64,000 bases of DNA from Vibrio sinensis (GTDB lineage: Bacteria; Pseudomonadota; Gammaproteobacteria; Enterobacterales; Vibrionaceae): positions 186,001 through 250,000 of the forward strand of contig NZ_QVMU01000003.1 of NCBI RefSeq assembly GCF_003605645.1. Direction: 5' to 3'. The translations under genes and the position numbers were made by a program. Positions 11,705 through 20,936 of this stretch are shown here, in pieces. Under the pieces are notes generated by a model that was not told the origin of the DNA, did no database searches, and saw only the letters and a list, made by a program, of their open reading frames with translations. How positions within the stretch are numbered: position 1 is the first letter of the stretch; the number at the start of each line of letters is the position of its first letter.

Positions 11705-13022
11705 TTGCTTGTACCTTTGCCCCGTATTCGTTAATCGCCTGCCAGTCTGGTTGAATCGCGCGGTAATCGGATTCTGAATAACCGAGTCTGACGGCTTGGT
11801 CGACGACCATGCGGGCTAAATCAAAGTGATGAGTGCGTGGATGCTCTGCGAGGTATTCACCAAGCACCTGGCCTAAATCAATCGGAGTACCTTGTTCTTT
11901 GAATACTTTCAGCATGTCAGCAATGCGCTCAGATAGCTCGTCATTGACTTGTTGAAACTCTTCGTACTCCACTTCCATCGGTACTTGTCCCATGACTTCA
12001 TCGTCACGGAGAACCAACGCTTCATCGCGAAGATCGGTTAATCGCTCAGCATCTGCATAAGTGAGATACCAAGGCATATCGAAGTAATCTTTAAACGACT
12101 GACGCAATCTCGTGCTAAAGGCACGGTTTTTATCCATATCAATCGCGGTACGAATGAATTTATGAACATGGCGATCGTAACCGATCCACAAATCAATCGC
12201 TTGCTGACCCCAACGCGTAATCCGGTCAAGCTTCATCTGCAAGCCAAATAATGTCTCTTCGATGAAATCTAACTCTTCATCACCATAGACAATTTCTTGG
12301 ATATCGAGAATTTGCGTTTGTAGCTCATCCCCTGCGGCTTGCAAGGTATCTTGTAACTCACGCAACGTTGTAGAGGTTTCTGAAAGTAACGCTTCACAGT
12401 TGTTAATCGCTTCACGCCAATCTTTATTCAAAAGATCCGCAATTTGCTGTTTCACTGACTGTTGCTGTTCATCCATAACACGCTGGTTAAGATCGATTTG
12501 ATCAAAAATCTCACCCACTGAATATTTCAAAACACCATAAACGTTCTTCTTCCAATGTCCCGGCGTACCGCCTTTTTTAGCCGCTTCGATGGCTTTCGCC
12601 ATTTCATCAGAGACCATAGACAATTGAATAGAAAAACGCAGTCTCGAAAATTCTCGATGGCGTATGTAGTAATCAGTGATACCAATCGCTAAAGGGGATA
12701 AACGATAAATACTGACGCCATCTGTCACTTCACTGGTAAAACGGCTAATTAATCGCTGTTTCACCATTTCGTTGATGGCGTTGTTCGCGCGAAACGCAGA
12801 GGCTTCACCTGTATCTTCAAAAAGTCGAGTGACGATAGTAAACGCGTCATGGAGTTCACCTTCACCCAATTCTTCATCGAATCGTTCTTCACTCAATACG
12901 GCGATAGCAATTAAAAATGCCAATCGCTCAGAGGTAAGATTCAATGAGAAGTCATGCTGCTTTACCCAACCGACTAATTCATCGATGGGTTGCTCTGCAG
13001 CATTGAGAGTCATCTCACTCAT
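11685..13022 (-). CDS. mukF: Chromosome partition protein MukF (kleisin)
   Basis: MukF is the kleisin subunit that bridges MukB heads and dimerises through its N-terminal winged-helix domain. The open frame extends upstream to 13100, but I chose the ATG at 13022 ([16 protein letters not shown]). That gives 445 residues, close to the E. coli protein, and has AGGA upstream; the longer version would overlap cmoM. The N-terminal domain, a central helical region ([20 protein letters not shown]) and the C-terminal MukB-binding part ([25 protein letters not shown]) are all recognisable. It starts 2 bases after the cmoM stop. Confidence 0.97.
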   Translation of the reverse strand: MSEMTLNAAEQPIDELVGWVKQHDFSLNLTSERLAFLIAIAVLSEERFDEELGEGELHDAFTIVTRLFEDTGEASAFRANNAINEMVKQRLISRFTSEVTDGVSIYRLSPLAIGITDYYIRHREFSRLRFSIQLSMVSDEMAKAIEAAKKGGTPGHWKKNVYGVLKYSVGEIFDQIDLNQRVMDEQQQSVKQQIADLLNKDWREAINNCEALLSETSTTLRELQDTLQAAGDELQTQILDIQEIVYGDEELDFIEETLFGLQMKLDRITRWGQQAIDLWIGYDRHVHKFIRTAIDMDKNRAFSTRLRQSFKDYFDMPWYLTYADAERLTDLRDEALVLRDDEVMGQVPMEVEYEEFQQVNDELSERIADMLKVFKEQGTPIDLGQVLGEYLAEHPRTHHFDLARMVVDQAVRLGYSESDYRAIQPDWQAINEYGAKVQANVIDRY

Positions 13023-13024
13023 TG

Positions 13025-13834
13025 TTAGTCCTGTTCTTGTTTTTTCTGAGCCCATACATGAATGTATCGGCCTAATGAGAGGTAGGGTTCTTGTCTGCAA
13101 AATTTTGTTTCAAGAGCCAATACATCTTCATACTGGTACTCACCCATATTTTGCATATTACCTATGTAATCGCTAAAGCATCGGATACCAGATTTACCAC
13201 AAATGTCGAAACCCGCTTGCTCCACCCATTGGTAGACTTCTTCAGGTTTCAATCCACTCTGTGGCTGTAATTTAAATCGCTTACGATGTGGCATATCATC
13301 CAATACGTGGGGAATATTGCCACACACTACGTTCTTATAAACTAGACCGTGATGGTTATAGAACATCACAGAGACAACACCACCCGGCTTAACTTGCTCA
13401 AGTAATGTTTCTAGAGCATGTTTAGGATCGACCAACCACTCCATCACCGCATGAAATAAGATCAAATCAACTGGCTCACTCATGTGCTGCGCAATATCTT
13501 GCACAGGTGAATGAATCAGGCGATATTTATCTAGCAAGCCATTTTGTTCAATGTCTTGTTTGGCTAATTGCAGCATTTCAGAAGATAGATCACATAAAGC
13601 GACTTGATGTCCGAGCTTAGCCAATTTTTGTGACACTTGCGCTAAGCCCCCACCCGCATCAAGGATGGACAGTGTTTTTTTATCGCTTTCTAAGCGTTGT
13701 AATACTTGCTCAAGATCCTGCCAGACAATAACTTGGCGGATCTCGCCCTTATCAGAGCCATAGATGTTTTTTGCAAATTTGTGGGCAATATCGTCGAAAT
13801 TACGGTCTTCAGTCACGGTGGCTTGGGTTATCAT
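13025..13834 (-). CDS. cmoM: tRNA 5-carboxymethoxyuridine methyltransferase CmoM (SmtA)
   Basis: CmoM (formerly SmtA) methylates the carboxyl group of cmo5U34 in certain tRNAs to give mcmo5U, using SAM. The 269-residue protein begins with a family-typical [27 protein letters not shown] region. It has the SAM motif [16 protein letters not shown] near residues 57-72 and [15 protein letters not shown] further on. It is the first gene of the run into mukFEB, the same order as in E. coli, and elyC is divergently placed about 96 bp away. CmoA and CmoB, which make its substrate, are encoded 11 kb away in this window. Confidence 0.95.
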   Translation of the reverse strand: MITQATVTEDRNFDDIAHKFAKNIYGSDKGEIRQVIVWQDLEQVLQRLESDKKTLSILDAGGGLAQVSQKLAKLGHQVALCDLSSEMLQLAKQDIEQNGLLDKYRLIHSPVQDIAQHMSEPVDLILFHAVMEWLVDPKHALETLLEQVKPGGVVSVMFYNHHGLVYKNVVCGNIPHVLDDMPHRKRFKLQPQSGLKPEEVYQWVEQAGFDICGKSGIRCFSDYIGNMQNMGEYQYEDVLALETKFCRQEPYLSLGRYIHVWAQKKQEQD

Positions 13835-13930
13835 GTCTAATCGTGCTGCTATTCTGTCACAAGAAATGCAGGAATAAAGAGGGTTTCTCTTAAATAATCA
13901 TCAACTGGTGTTTTTTCGGACTATTTTAGT

Positions 13931-14734
13931 ATGTTTGAGCTGAAAAAAATCGTATCCGCCCTTGTAATGCCTTTACCGGCTTTACTCATTATCGGTTTTA
14001 TTGGGCTGATGCTCATTATGTTTACAAGGAAACAGAAAACAGGCTGTTTTGTTGTCCTCTTTTCTTTTATCGGTATTTTCTTAATCGCATTCCAGCCAGT
14101 TTCGTCTCGTTTACTGATGCCAATTGAGAGACAGTACTCTGCTTTCTTGCCTGTCGATGGATCGATTGATTATGTCATGGTGCTAGGCAGTGGCCATGTG
14201 GTGGATGATACCATTCCACCAACATCAGAACTTAGCCGCACAGGATTAATGCGACTCGCTGAGGGTATTCGTATCATGCGTATCTACCCTGGAGCCAAAC
14301 TGATTTTATCGGGTTACGGCGGCGGAAGCGAAGAAAGTAATGCCCGCATGATGGCAAAAGTTGCGTTAGCACTGGGCGTATCTAAATCAGATATTATTTT
14401 GTTGGAAACAGCAAAAGATACGTGGGAAGAAGCGCGACAAGCCGCAGCCTTTGTTAAACACAAGAAGTTGGTTCTAGTCACTTCGGCAAGCCATATGCAA
14501 CGTGCATTGAATGAGTTCCATTCTGCTGGAATCGATCCATACCCTGCACCAACTAACTATCTCGCGCAAAAGAACGTTGATCAAGCTTGGGTGAAATACA
14601 CCCCTAGAGCAACCTACTTAGAGCAAACTGAACGTTTCTGGCACGAGAGTCTGGGGCTTATTTGGCAATCACTTCGTGATTGGGTCTCTGACTACGATGA
14701 AACAGCGGTCGAACCCGCAAAATCAGGCGTTTAA
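13931..14734 (+). CDS. elyC: Envelope biogenesis factor ElyC (DUF218)
   Basis: ElyC (YcbC in E. coli) is an inner-membrane DUF218 protein needed for normal peptidoglycan assembly. The 267-residue product has two N-terminal membrane helices (about 10-31 and 36-56) and then a DUF218 domain. Visible DUF218 motifs include YVMVLGSGHVVDD, LILSGYGGGSEESNARMM, ETAKDTWEEARQAA and LVTSASHMQRALNEF. Its position divergent from cmoM-mukFEB is the same as in E. coli, which favours ElyC over the paralogues SanA and YdcF. A terminator shared with torR follows at 14829-14861. Confidence 0.93.
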   Translation: MFELKKIVSALVMPLPALLIIGFIGLMLIMFTRKQKTGCFVVLFSFIGIFLIAFQPVSSRLLMPIERQYSAFLPVDGSIDYVMVLGSGHVVDDTIPPTSELSRTGLMRLAEGIRIMRIYPGAKLILSGYGGGSEESNARMMAKVALALGVSKSDIILLETAKDTWEEARQAAAFVKHKKLVLVTSASHMQRALNEFHSAGIDPYPAPTNYLAQKNVDQAWVKYTPRATYLEQTERFWHESLGLIWQSLRDWVSDYDETAVEPAKSGV

Positions 14735-14828
14735 CTAAAACTAAATCAGACGTTCGAAGTCAATCTAGAAATTCATTATTCTCGTTATCGTCCGAGGCTC
14801 GTTTTAACAAAACACTGTAAATTGACAT

Positions 14829-14861
14829 AAAAAAACCGAAGCCAAAAGCTTCGGTTTTTTA
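14829..14861 (+). terminator. Bidirectional terminator between elyC and torR
   Basis: Arms AAAAAACCGAAGC and GCTTCGGTTTTTT pair around a 5-nt CAAAA loop. The A-run and T-run let it serve both convergent genes. Confidence 0.9.
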
Positions 14862-14888
14862 TTTTCACTATATCTGCATTAACGATGA

Positions 14889-15599
14889 TTAATCGCCAGC
14901 AAACATATATCCTTCACCATGAACCGTGACAAAAATCTGCGGGTTTTTCGGATCAAACTCCATTTTTGCACGCATACGTCGAATTAAAACATCAATCGTA
15001 CGATCGTTTGGCGCATCAACACGATGGCTGATCATGTTAAGAATACGTTCACGGCTCAAGACTTGATTCGGGTAAGTCGAAAGCGCTACCAAAAGCTCAT
15101 ATTCTGCTTTTGTTAGTTTTACTGGCTCTCCATTTCGACTCAAAGCACGACGCTGAACATCAAATGTCCACTCACCGAAGCGAACAACATTTTCATCATG
15201 CTTATTTAAATCGATACCACCTGAATTACGAGCGCTTGAGATACGCCAAAGTAAATTCTTTACTCGAACCAATAATTCACGAAGTTCGAATGGTTTCGTT
15301 ACATAATCGTCTGCACCCATTTCTAGGCCAACGATTTTATCAATGCTGTCCGTGCGTCCTGTTACCAGGATAATTCCAATGTCTGACTGACTGCGAAGCT
15401 CACGTGTTAACATCAAACCATCTTCACCAGGAAGATTGATGTCTAACATCACAAGATCAATCGCATGAGTTTGTAGTAGTTCACGCATTTGACTTCCGCT
15501 ATCTGCTTCACTAACGGTATAACCTTCATTTTGAAAGTAACCGACTAGCTTGCTGCGAGTCACTGCATCGTCTTCTACAACTAAAACGTGATTGCTCAT
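14889..15599 (-). CDS. torR: OmpR-type response regulator TorR
   Basis: TorR is the response regulator that, with sensor TorS, controls trimethylamine-N-oxide respiration genes in E. coli. The 236-residue protein has a receiver domain with acidic residues D10/D11, phosphoacceptor D53 (MLDINLP) and K102, and a C-terminal winged helix (KLTKAEYELLVAL to TVHGEGYMFAGD). The receiver is closer to TorR than to ArcA by eye (ILVTGRTDSIDKIVGLEMGADDYVTKPFELRELLVRVKNLLWRI). The divergent neighbour torD supports the name. No torS, torA or torC is present in the window, so part of the system lies elsewhere. Confidence 0.9.
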   Translation of the reverse strand: MSNHVLVVEDDAVTRSKLVGYFQNEGYTVSEADSGSQMRELLQTHAIDLVMLDINLPGEDGLMLTRELRSQSDIGIILVTGRTDSIDKIVGLEMGADDYVTKPFELRELLVRVKNLLWRISSARNSGGIDLNKHDENVVRFGEWTFDVQRRALSRNGEPVKLTKAEYELLVALSTYPNQVLSRERILNMISHRVDAPNDRTIDVLIRRMRAKMEFDPKNPQIFVTVHGEGYMFAGD

Positions 15600-15642
15600 C
15601 TACACCACTTATTTTGCATTTGGAATTGTTAGCATGTGTATT

Positions 15643-15652
15643 CTATTCATAA
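15643..15652 (+). promoter_or_regulatory. Possible tor box, torR-proximal
   Basis: CTATTCATAA matches the E. coli tor-box decamer CTGTTCATAT at 8 of 10 positions. It lies 44 bp upstream of the torR start, where autoregulation would be expected. It is a short match in AT-rich DNA. Confidence 0.35.
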
Positions 15653-15782
15653 ATAGTAACATTTCTAGTATTTGTTACATTAAAATCAAGAAAGATGATT
15701 TTTTATTGATTCAAGACAAAACTAGCCCAGATGTTAATAAAATGCCATCTTTATGCTTATTTTGACACATCTTGCGTTATCT

Positions 15783-15792
15783 CTATTCATAT
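15783..15792 (+). promoter_or_regulatory. Possible tor box, torD-proximal
   Basis: CTATTCATAT matches the E. coli tor-box decamer CTGTTCATAT at 9 of 10 positions, 46 bp before the torD start. It has the same orientation as the copy at 15643-15652. No binding data. Confidence 0.45.
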
Positions 15793-15837
15793 TTATTGGT
15801 TAAAATATAGGTAGAGTGATATTAGGAGTCTCTTTTG

Positions 15838-16485
15838 ATGCAAGAAATTAAAGCGTTTAATGAAAAGCGTGCTGAAATCTATTGGTGGTTTTCAAGTCTG
15901 TTCGCAAAAGAACTAACAGAAGCAGAACTGGAGCAGTACCACAGCCCAGAGATCCGCACATTTCTTACCGGTTTAGGTGAAAACCCAACGCTCAATGTCG
16001 CAGCTACACGCGTCAATGATGCATTAAACCGTTTACTCGATCGCGAAGATGCTCAATTAGAGCTTTCAGCTGATTTCTGTGATTTATTTTTAAAGTCCGA
16101 TAAGGATTCAGCACTCCCTTACGCCTCAATGTATATTGGCGAAACAGGATTATTGGACGACAAACCTGCGCGTGATATTGAAGCTGTGATGGCTCAGTAC
16201 AATGTAGCAGTACAAAAAGATCTCAATGAACCCGCTGATCACTTAGCGATTGAATTGGATTTACTAGGTAATATCATCATTCGTTCTAACGAGTTAGAAC
16301 AAGAACGTCATTTGGATGAAGCATTAGCTGACCAACACACTTTTATTGAACAACATTTATTAAGCTGGGTTCCGAAATTCAGCACTAAATGTCAATCTTT
16401 CGATGAGTTTGGCTTCTACTCAGCCGTCGTTGCACTGTTAGTTTCGTTCTTAGAGCTCGATCGCGACTATCTTGCTGGTGAATAA
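15838..16485 (+). CDS. torD: TMAO reductase maturation chaperone TorD
   Basis: TorD is the dedicated cytoplasmic chaperone that binds the apo form and twin-arginine signal of TorA until the molybdenum cofactor is inserted. The 215-residue all-alpha protein has the family motifs [16 protein letters not shown] near the start, [14 protein letters not shown] in the middle, and the [17 protein letters not shown] signature of the TorD/DmsD family. I chose the ATG at 15838 because AGGAG lies 9 bases before it; an in-frame TTG sits just upstream. It is divergent from torR with possible TorR sites between them. TorA itself is not in the window. Confidence 0.93.
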   Translation: MQEIKAFNEKRAEIYWWFSSLFAKELTEAELEQYHSPEIRTFLTGLGENPTLNVAATRVNDALNRLLDREDAQLELSADFCDLFLKSDKDSALPYASMYIGETGLLDDKPARDIEAVMAQYNVAVQKDLNEPADHLAIELDLLGNIIIRSNELEQERHLDEALADQHTFIEQHLLSWVPKFSTKCQSFDEFGFYSAVVALLVSFLELDRDYLAGE

Positions 16486-16491
16486 ATAAAA

Positions 16492-16530
16492 CACCTCTCT
16501 CGCTTCCTTGATGAGAGGTGGATTTTTATT
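16492..16530 (+). terminator. Terminator after torD
   Basis: CACCTCTC (16492-16499) pairs with GAGAGGTG (16513-16520), followed by a T-rich stretch. Confidence 0.82.
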
Positions 16531-16595
16531 TGCTCTGACTACCGTTGCGGTCTAAAATCGTCTCCGCAAACGATAAAAATGATGATAATAATGAC

Positions 16596-16627
16596 AAACC
16601 GCTGCTTTAGAGCGGTTTTTGTTTTTC
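16596..16627 (+). terminator. Second hairpin with T-run between torD and purR
   Basis: AAACCGCT (16596-16603) and AGCGGTTT (16611-16618) form an 8-bp stem followed by TTGTTTTTC. It is either a backup terminator or the end of an unrecognised short transcript, since one terminator already follows torD. Confidence 0.72.
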
Positions 16628-16699
16628 TGAGACTTTCTGCCAAATTAATCTAGACGTTGAATAACATCAGGTGGCAGCAATAATAAAGGACAGTACCTT

Positions 16700-17707
16700 A
16701 TGGCCACAATAAAAGACGTTGCACGCCTTGCCGGCGTATCCACCACAACTGTTTCTCACGTAATCAATAAAACTCGCTTTGTTGCTGAAGCGACTCAAGA
16801 AAAAGTGATGGAAGCAGTAGACGAATTAAATTATGCACCAAGTGCAGTAGCACGTAGTCTAAAATGCAATACCACTCGCACCATTGGTATGTTAGTTACA
16901 CAATCAACAAACCTATTTTTCTCAGAAGTGATCGATGGTGTTGAAAGCTACTGTTACCGTCAAGGTTACACGCTAATTTTGTGTAACACTGGTGGTATCT
17001 ATGAAAAGCAACGTGATTATATTCGCATGCTGGCAGAAAAACGTGTCGACGGTATCTTAGTGATGTGTTCTGACTTCACTGAAGAACTGAGTGAAATGTT
17101 AGAGCGCCACAAAGACATTCCTAAAGTGGTTATGGACTGGGGTCCAGAAAGCTCACAAGCAGATAAAATCATCGATAACTCAGAAGAGGGTGGCTACCTA
17201 GCCACTAAATATCTTATTGACCATGGTCACACTGACATTGCATGTTTGAGTGGACATTTTGAAAAATCTGTATGTAAAGAACGTATTCTCGGTTACCGCC
17301 GAGCGATGAATGAAGCCAACCTTTCAATCAATGATGATTGGCTACTAGAGGGTAACTTTGAGTGTGACACCGCCGTTCTTGCAGCCGACAAAATCGTCGT
17401 TATGGACAAAAAACCAACCGCAGTTTTCTGTTTTAATGACACAATGGCACTTGGTTTGATGAGTCGATTACAGCAAAAAGGTCTGCGCGTTCCTGAAGAT
17501 ATCTCTGTCATTGGTTACGACAACATTGAGCTTGCGGAATATTTCTCTCCGCCACTGACTACTGTTCACCAACCTAAGCGTCGTGTTGGTAAAAACGCGT
17601 TCGAAATTCTACTTGAACGCATCAAAGATAAAGAGCACGACAAACGAATCTTTGAAATGCATCCAGAAATTGTAGAACGCAACACTGTAAAAAACCTTAA
17701 TAAATAG
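16700..17707 (+). CDS. purR: Purine repressor PurR (LacI family)
   Basis: PurR represses purine biosynthesis genes when bound to hypoxanthine or guanine. The 335-residue protein begins with a LacI-type helix-turn-helix almost identical to E. coli PurR ([28 protein letters not shown]) and a hinge with SAVARSLK. The effector domain retains [17 protein letters not shown] and SVIGYDN segments. AAGGA sits in front of the ATG. The gene lies just upstream of the riboswitch-tfoY unit. A GCAAACG half-site resembling a PurR box occurs near 16566, but I do not regard it as a full operator. Confidence 0.93.
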   Translation: MATIKDVARLAGVSTTTVSHVINKTRFVAEATQEKVMEAVDELNYAPSAVARSLKCNTTRTIGMLVTQSTNLFFSEVIDGVESYCYRQGYTLILCNTGGIYEKQRDYIRMLAEKRVDGILVMCSDFTEELSEMLERHKDIPKVVMDWGPESSQADKIIDNSEEGGYLATKYLIDHGHTDIACLSGHFEKSVCKERILGYRRAMNEANLSINDDWLLEGNFECDTAVLAADKIVVMDKKPTAVFCFNDTMALGLMSRLQQKGLRVPEDISVIGYDNIELAEYFSPPLTTVHQPKRRVGKNAFEILLERIKDKEHDKRIFEMHPEIVERNTVKNLNK

Positions 17708-17847
17708 TAAGTTAACCATAGCAAGTCAGTAAAAAAAGCTGGCTTGCAGCACAGTTTAACGTTAAATTCCTGAAGCAAGATCACACTTTTGAAGTGTGGT
17801 AGTGATGCTAAGTCCTCAATTTAATTTAATCTTTAATTGAGCGAATT

Positions 17848-17950
17848 AAGCCACGCACAGGGCAAACCATTCTGAAAAGGTGGGACGCAAAGCTACCGGT
17901 CTAAACAATATTTTTATTGCATGACAGCGGGGTTGCCGATGGCAAAATGC
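17848..17950 (+). promoter_or_regulatory. Cyclic di-GMP-I (GEMM) riboswitch in the tfoY leader
   Basis: The segment contains the GEMM consensus pieces in order: CACGCACAGGGCAAACC, a stem capped by a GAAA-type loop, GGGACGCAAAGC, ACCGG-TCTAAAC, then GACAGCGGGGTTGCCGATGGCAA. This order and spacing match the Vibrio cholerae Vc2 aptamer upstream of tfoY, which binds c-di-GMP. The GAAA loop and the CCGG-CTAAAC receptor-like part needed for helix docking are both present. The aptamer ends about 250 nt before the tfoY start codon, so a long expression platform lies between. Boundaries are approximate. Confidence 0.95.
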
Positions 17951-18064
17951 AAACAAGGCTGAACATCAGTTTTACCTGCTGACGTATTAACATTGTACTT
18001 GGCTATAACTATTTTTAATCGACCAAAATGATCGATTTTAGATATCTTAGTGCCATAATTCTCA

Positions 18065-18092
18065 AGAGTAAGAGTCATCAACCTCTTACTCT
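18065..18092 (+). repeat. Perfect 10-bp hairpin in the tfoY leader
   Basis: AGAGTAAGAG (18065-18074) and CTCTTACTCT (18083-18092) pair around an 8-nt loop, between the aptamer and tfoY. There is no T-run after it, so it is more likely part of the leader structure than a terminator. An AATCGA/TCGATT hairpin precedes it at 18017-18037. Confidence 0.65.
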
Positions 18093-18200
18093 CAAGATTG
18101 TGCAAAGACTGATCTCTGCAGGTATTAAAAATGCTGCATTAGTTGCTATTCTCTCGGACCTGATTTGGTGGCGTATACATATACACCGAGAAAGTACTGC

Positions 18201-18794
18201 ATGGACAAACCAATTTTAAAAGATTCAATGCGACTATTCGAGCCGCTAGGCCGAATCAAATCTCGTTCTATGTTTGGTGGATTCGGGATTTTTGCAAACG
18301 ACACTATGTTTGCTCTTATAGTCAATAACAAGCTACATATTCGAGCTGATGATTCTTCAGCTTCGGAATTTAAACTTCATGGATTGGAACCTTATATATA
18401 CAAAAAAAGGGGCTTCCCTGTCGTTACTAAATATTTTGCGATCCCGGAGCTGTGGTTACCTGACTCTGAGAAAGTTTTGTCTGTCGCAAAAAATGCGTTA
18501 GACAACGCGCACAAAGAGAAGTCTACTCAAGCTAACGCTCGTCCAGATCGTATTAAAGATCTCCCTAACCTGAGATTAGGTACTGAACGCATGCTTAAAA
18601 AAGCGGGCATAGAGTCGGTTGAGCATTTAGAAACGAAAGGCTCTGTGGGCGCTTTTAAAGCTATCCAAGCTACTCATACTGCTGATGTAAGCATTGAATT
18701 ACTTTGGGCTCTTGAGGGCGCAATTAACGGTACCCATTGGTCTGTTATCCCACAGACAAGGCGTGAGGAGCTAATGGCTCACTTAGCCAATTAG
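18201..18794 (+). CDS. tfoY: TfoX/Sxy-family regulator TfoY
   Basis: TfoX-family proteins have an N-terminal TfoX domain and a C-terminal helical domain. In V. cholerae TfoY drives motility and type VI secretion behaviour and its mRNA carries the Vc2 c-di-GMP riboswitch. The 197-residue product has the N-terminal domain ([35 protein letters not shown]) and C-terminal domain ([35 protein letters not shown] end). I chose ATG 18201 over the in-frame TTG at 18165 because it gives the family's usual start. The weak ribosome site GAGAAAG (18188-18194) can pair with an upstream TCTCGG. The riboswitch and purR neighbour support TfoY rather than the competence regulator TfoX. Confidence 0.92.
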   Translation: MDKPILKDSMRLFEPLGRIKSRSMFGGFGIFANDTMFALIVNNKLHIRADDSSASEFKLHGLEPYIYKKRGFPVVTKYFAIPELWLPDSEKVLSVAKNALDNAHKEKSTQANARPDRIKDLPNLRLGTERMLKKAGIESVEHLETKGSVGAFKAIQATHTADVSIELLWALEGAINGTHWSVIPQTRREELMAHLAN

Positions 18795-18862
18795 ATACCC
18801 CCCACTCACCTCAAGCGACTTTGTATCTCGAAGACCTTTAGTTGTAAGAAACCAAAAATTAT

Positions 18863-18898
18863 AAAACCCAACGGTTAATTTCATCGTTGGGTTTTTTA
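18863..18898 (+). terminator. Terminator after tfoY
   Basis: AAAACCCAACG (18863-18873) pairs with CGTTGGGTTTT (18885-18895), followed by further T's. Confidence 0.9.
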
Positions 18899-18983
18899 TT
18901 TGAAAGTAATTCCCTGTTACCCTGTTCTTATCCTCTATACGACTTCGCAGCGAACCGTCATGCGGTATTTGGAGACTCACTTT

Positions 18984-19679
18984 ATGAATAAGAAAATTAT
19001 CCTTGGTGTATTACTTGTTGGTTTAATTATCTTTCTGGGTATTAACTTTGGTCATTACCTCACGCTTAGTAACGCAAAACTTCAGCATGCTGCGTTGCTC
19101 AGTTACATAGATGAACATTTTCTCATCTCTGCTGTGATTTACTTTTTCGCCTATCTCGCGATTACCGCTTTTTCCATACCAGGAGCAGCTGTCGTCACAC
19201 TACTTGGCGCAGCATTGTTCGGTTTTTGGGTCAGCTTGGTTCTTGTCTCATTCGCCAGCACACTTGGTGCAACCTTAGCTTTTCTGAGTAGTCGATTCTT
19301 ATTGCGAGATTGGGTCCAGGCAAAATTTGGTGACAAACTCTCCACCATTAACTCAGGTGTAGAAAGAGACGGCGCATTTTATCTTTTCTCCTTACGCCTA
19401 ATTCCTGTATTTCCATTTTTCTTGATCAATTTATTAATGGGCTTAACCCCAATCACAGCGGCTCGATTCTACCTTATCAGTCAAATCGGCATGCTTCCTG
19501 GGACCGCTGTATATTTAAATGCAGGGACACAACTAGCTCAAATTGACAGTCTATCTGGAATTGTGTCACCGATGGTTTTGGCCTCATTTGCAATATTAGG
19601 TCTGTTCCCGATTGTCGCTAAATGGATTATGAACAAAATTAAACCGTCACCAGACGTGAATGGAGATTCGCTATCTTGA
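18984..19679 (+). CDS. VTT/DedA-superfamily membrane protein (TVP38/TMEM64-like)
   Basis: The 231-residue integral membrane protein has a first helix at about 5-23 and a VTT (SNARE-associated, PF09335) domain with re-entrant-type motifs: FSIPGAAVVTLLGAALFGFW, the arginine-containing LRLIPVFPFFLINLLMGLTP, and QIGMLPGTAVYLNAG. Members are linked to lipid transport across membranes, but this protein's substrate is unknown. I chose the ATG at 18984 with GGAG ten bases upstream; the open frame extends further but with no ribosome site. Its TGA overlaps the TTG start of the next gene, so the two are probably translated together. Confidence 0.88.
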   Translation: MNKKIILGVLLVGLIIFLGINFGHYLTLSNAKLQHAALLSYIDEHFLISAVIYFFAYLAITAFSIPGAAVVTLLGAALFGFWVSLVLVSFASTLGATLAFLSSRFLLRDWVQAKFGDKLSTINSGVERDGAFYLFSLRLIPVFPFFLINLLMGLTPITAARFYLISQIGMLPGTAVYLNAGTQLAQIDSLSGIVSPMVLASFAILGLFPIVAKWIMNKIKPSPDVNGDSLS

Positions 19680-19981
19680 AGATATATTCCGCGGCAAACC
19701 CACCAGAAGCTCATATCGTCTGTGAGCTTCTTAAATCGCACCAGATTGACTGCGAGGTTCGAGGTGAGGGATTGTTTGGGTTACAGGGAGAATTGCCGTT
19801 TGGAGAAGATAGCGAGCCTTATGTGTGGCTCTATAACCAGAGCAAACAATATGAAGCGCTAAATTTAATAAAGGAATTTACTTTTCCTATCCAATCAGGG
19901 AAAGAATGGGTCTGCCAGCAATGCGGTGAGACCATTGAGCCTCAATTTGCTCTTTGCTGGCAATGCGGAACCCAAAGTTAA
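19676..19981 (+). CDS. DUF2007 protein with C-terminal zinc ribbon
   Basis: This 101-residue protein has an N-terminal DUF2007 region (IYSAANPPEAHIVCELLKSHQI to a WLYNQ stretch), a family described as putative signal-transducing, and a C-terminal zinc ribbon with two CxxC knuckles (CQQCG and CWQCG). It starts with TTG at 19676, inside the stop region of the VTT gene. GGAG lies ten bases upstream and the TTGA overlap supports coupling. Its stop overlaps the convergent hydrolase gene by four bases. The role is unknown; a link to the membrane protein upstream is an inference from the overlap. Confidence 0.85.
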   Translation: MKIYSAANPPEAHIVCELLKSHQIDCEVRGEGLFGLQGELPFGEDSEPYVWLYNQSKQYEALNLIKEFTFPIQSGKEWVCQQCGETIEPQFALCWQCGTQS

Positions 19982-20778
19982 GCGTAGATATGTTGACGAA
20001 TGAATGCGATTGAATGTTTATTAAACTCTTCTGGGCATTCAATATTGCAGACATGACCACAGTTTTCGATTTCTAGTAAACGGCTTTGTCGATGAACTGC
20101 CACCATTTCTTTAACGGGTTGTATGAACATATAGTCTCGTTCACCCATCAAGTACAACGTTGGAATTGGCAATTCTTTATCTTTAAAATAACGCATCAAT
20201 GGATTCACTTCAGAAGCCAGAATAAACCAACGCTTAAACTCTTTCTGACATAGCTTTTTCGCTTCACGAATGAACAGATGTCGGGACTGTTTTTGCGTTC
20301 TTTGTGGCATCACAATGTAAGCAAACAAACGATAAAGCCACATGTACGGCAATACATGTTTAAACAGGTTGCCTACTTTCACTAATACTTGAGAACGTGT
20401 ATTTAAGCGCGTAACCGCCCCACCCAATACCATCGATTTAACCCGATCAGAGGCCAGTTCAGCAATATTGCGTACGATGATCGTCCCAAGCGACATACCC
20501 ACGAAATGTGCGGCTTGAATTTTCAGATGATCCAGCACAACGAGAATATCGAGAGTCACTTCTTTAAACGTATAGCGGTTAGTCATCAACTGTTTAAGCA
20601 ACTGATTTGATTTTCCATGACCACGTAAATCGACAAGCAATACGTTAAAATGTTCTTTATAGGCTTTTATTTGTTTAAACCAAATAGAGGAGCTTCCCCC
20701 AGCACCATGCACAAACACAACCCACTCTTTGCTTGTGGCATGTTGATAGGTTTTATGAAAAAGCAAAGTATCGTTCAT
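19978..20778 (-). CDS. Alpha/beta-fold hydrolase
   Basis: The 266-residue protein is a classic alpha/beta hydrolase. It has an oxyanion-hole strand FVHGAGGSSSIW near residue 22, a DLRGHGKS loop, the nucleophile elbow VGMSLGTI, and a late histidine in ENCGHVCNIECPEEF. The catalytic Ser and His are present; the acid is probably in the YLMGERDYMF segment. The substrate cannot be told from sequence. There is no signal peptide, so it is probably cytoplasmic. It overlaps the DUF2007 gene tail to tail. Confidence 0.88.
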   Translation of the reverse strand: MNDTLLFHKTYQHATSKEWVVFVHGAGGSSSIWFKQIKAYKEHFNVLLVDLRGHGKSNQLLKQLMTNRYTFKEVTLDILVVLDHLKIQAAHFVGMSLGTIIVRNIAELASDRVKSMVLGGAVTRLNTRSQVLVKVGNLFKHVLPYMWLYRLFAYIVMPQRTQKQSRHLFIREAKKLCQKEFKRWFILASEVNPLMRYFKDKELPIPTLYLMGERDYMFIQPVKEMVAVHRQSRLLEIENCGHVCNIECPEEFNKHSIAFIRQHIYA

Positions 20779-20899
20779 AACGAATCAGTCGACATATAGA
20801 AACTTTCGAAGAGGTGCAGACTAGCACACTCTGAAATTTGATGTGCTGCTTGAGAAGACAAATTGTAGTGTACGGTAGACAAAAAAATGTAAATATAAT

Positions 20900-20923
20900 T
20901 AAAAAAGACGCCCGAAGGCGTCT
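20900..20923 (-). terminator. Terminator after glgA
   Basis: Read on the minus strand, AGACGCC-TTCG-GGCGTCT forms a 7-bp stem with a UUCG-type tetraloop followed by T's. Confidence 0.92.
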
Positions 20924-20936
20924 ATCTGTTCACATC

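Noticed and set aside
13023..13100. N-terminal extension of MukF by 26 residues
   Set aside because: It would overlap cmoM; the ATG at 13022 has its own ribosome site and the usual family start.
16562..16577. PurR-box-like sequence (CGCAAACG) upstream of purR
   Set aside because: Only the left half matches; the right half needed for the dyad is absent, so autoregulation is not supported here.
18028..18219. A 63-codon frame inside the tfoY leader that overlaps the tfoY start
   Set aside because: It begins in the structured leader without a ribosome site, and the tfoY leader is better explained by the riboswitch.
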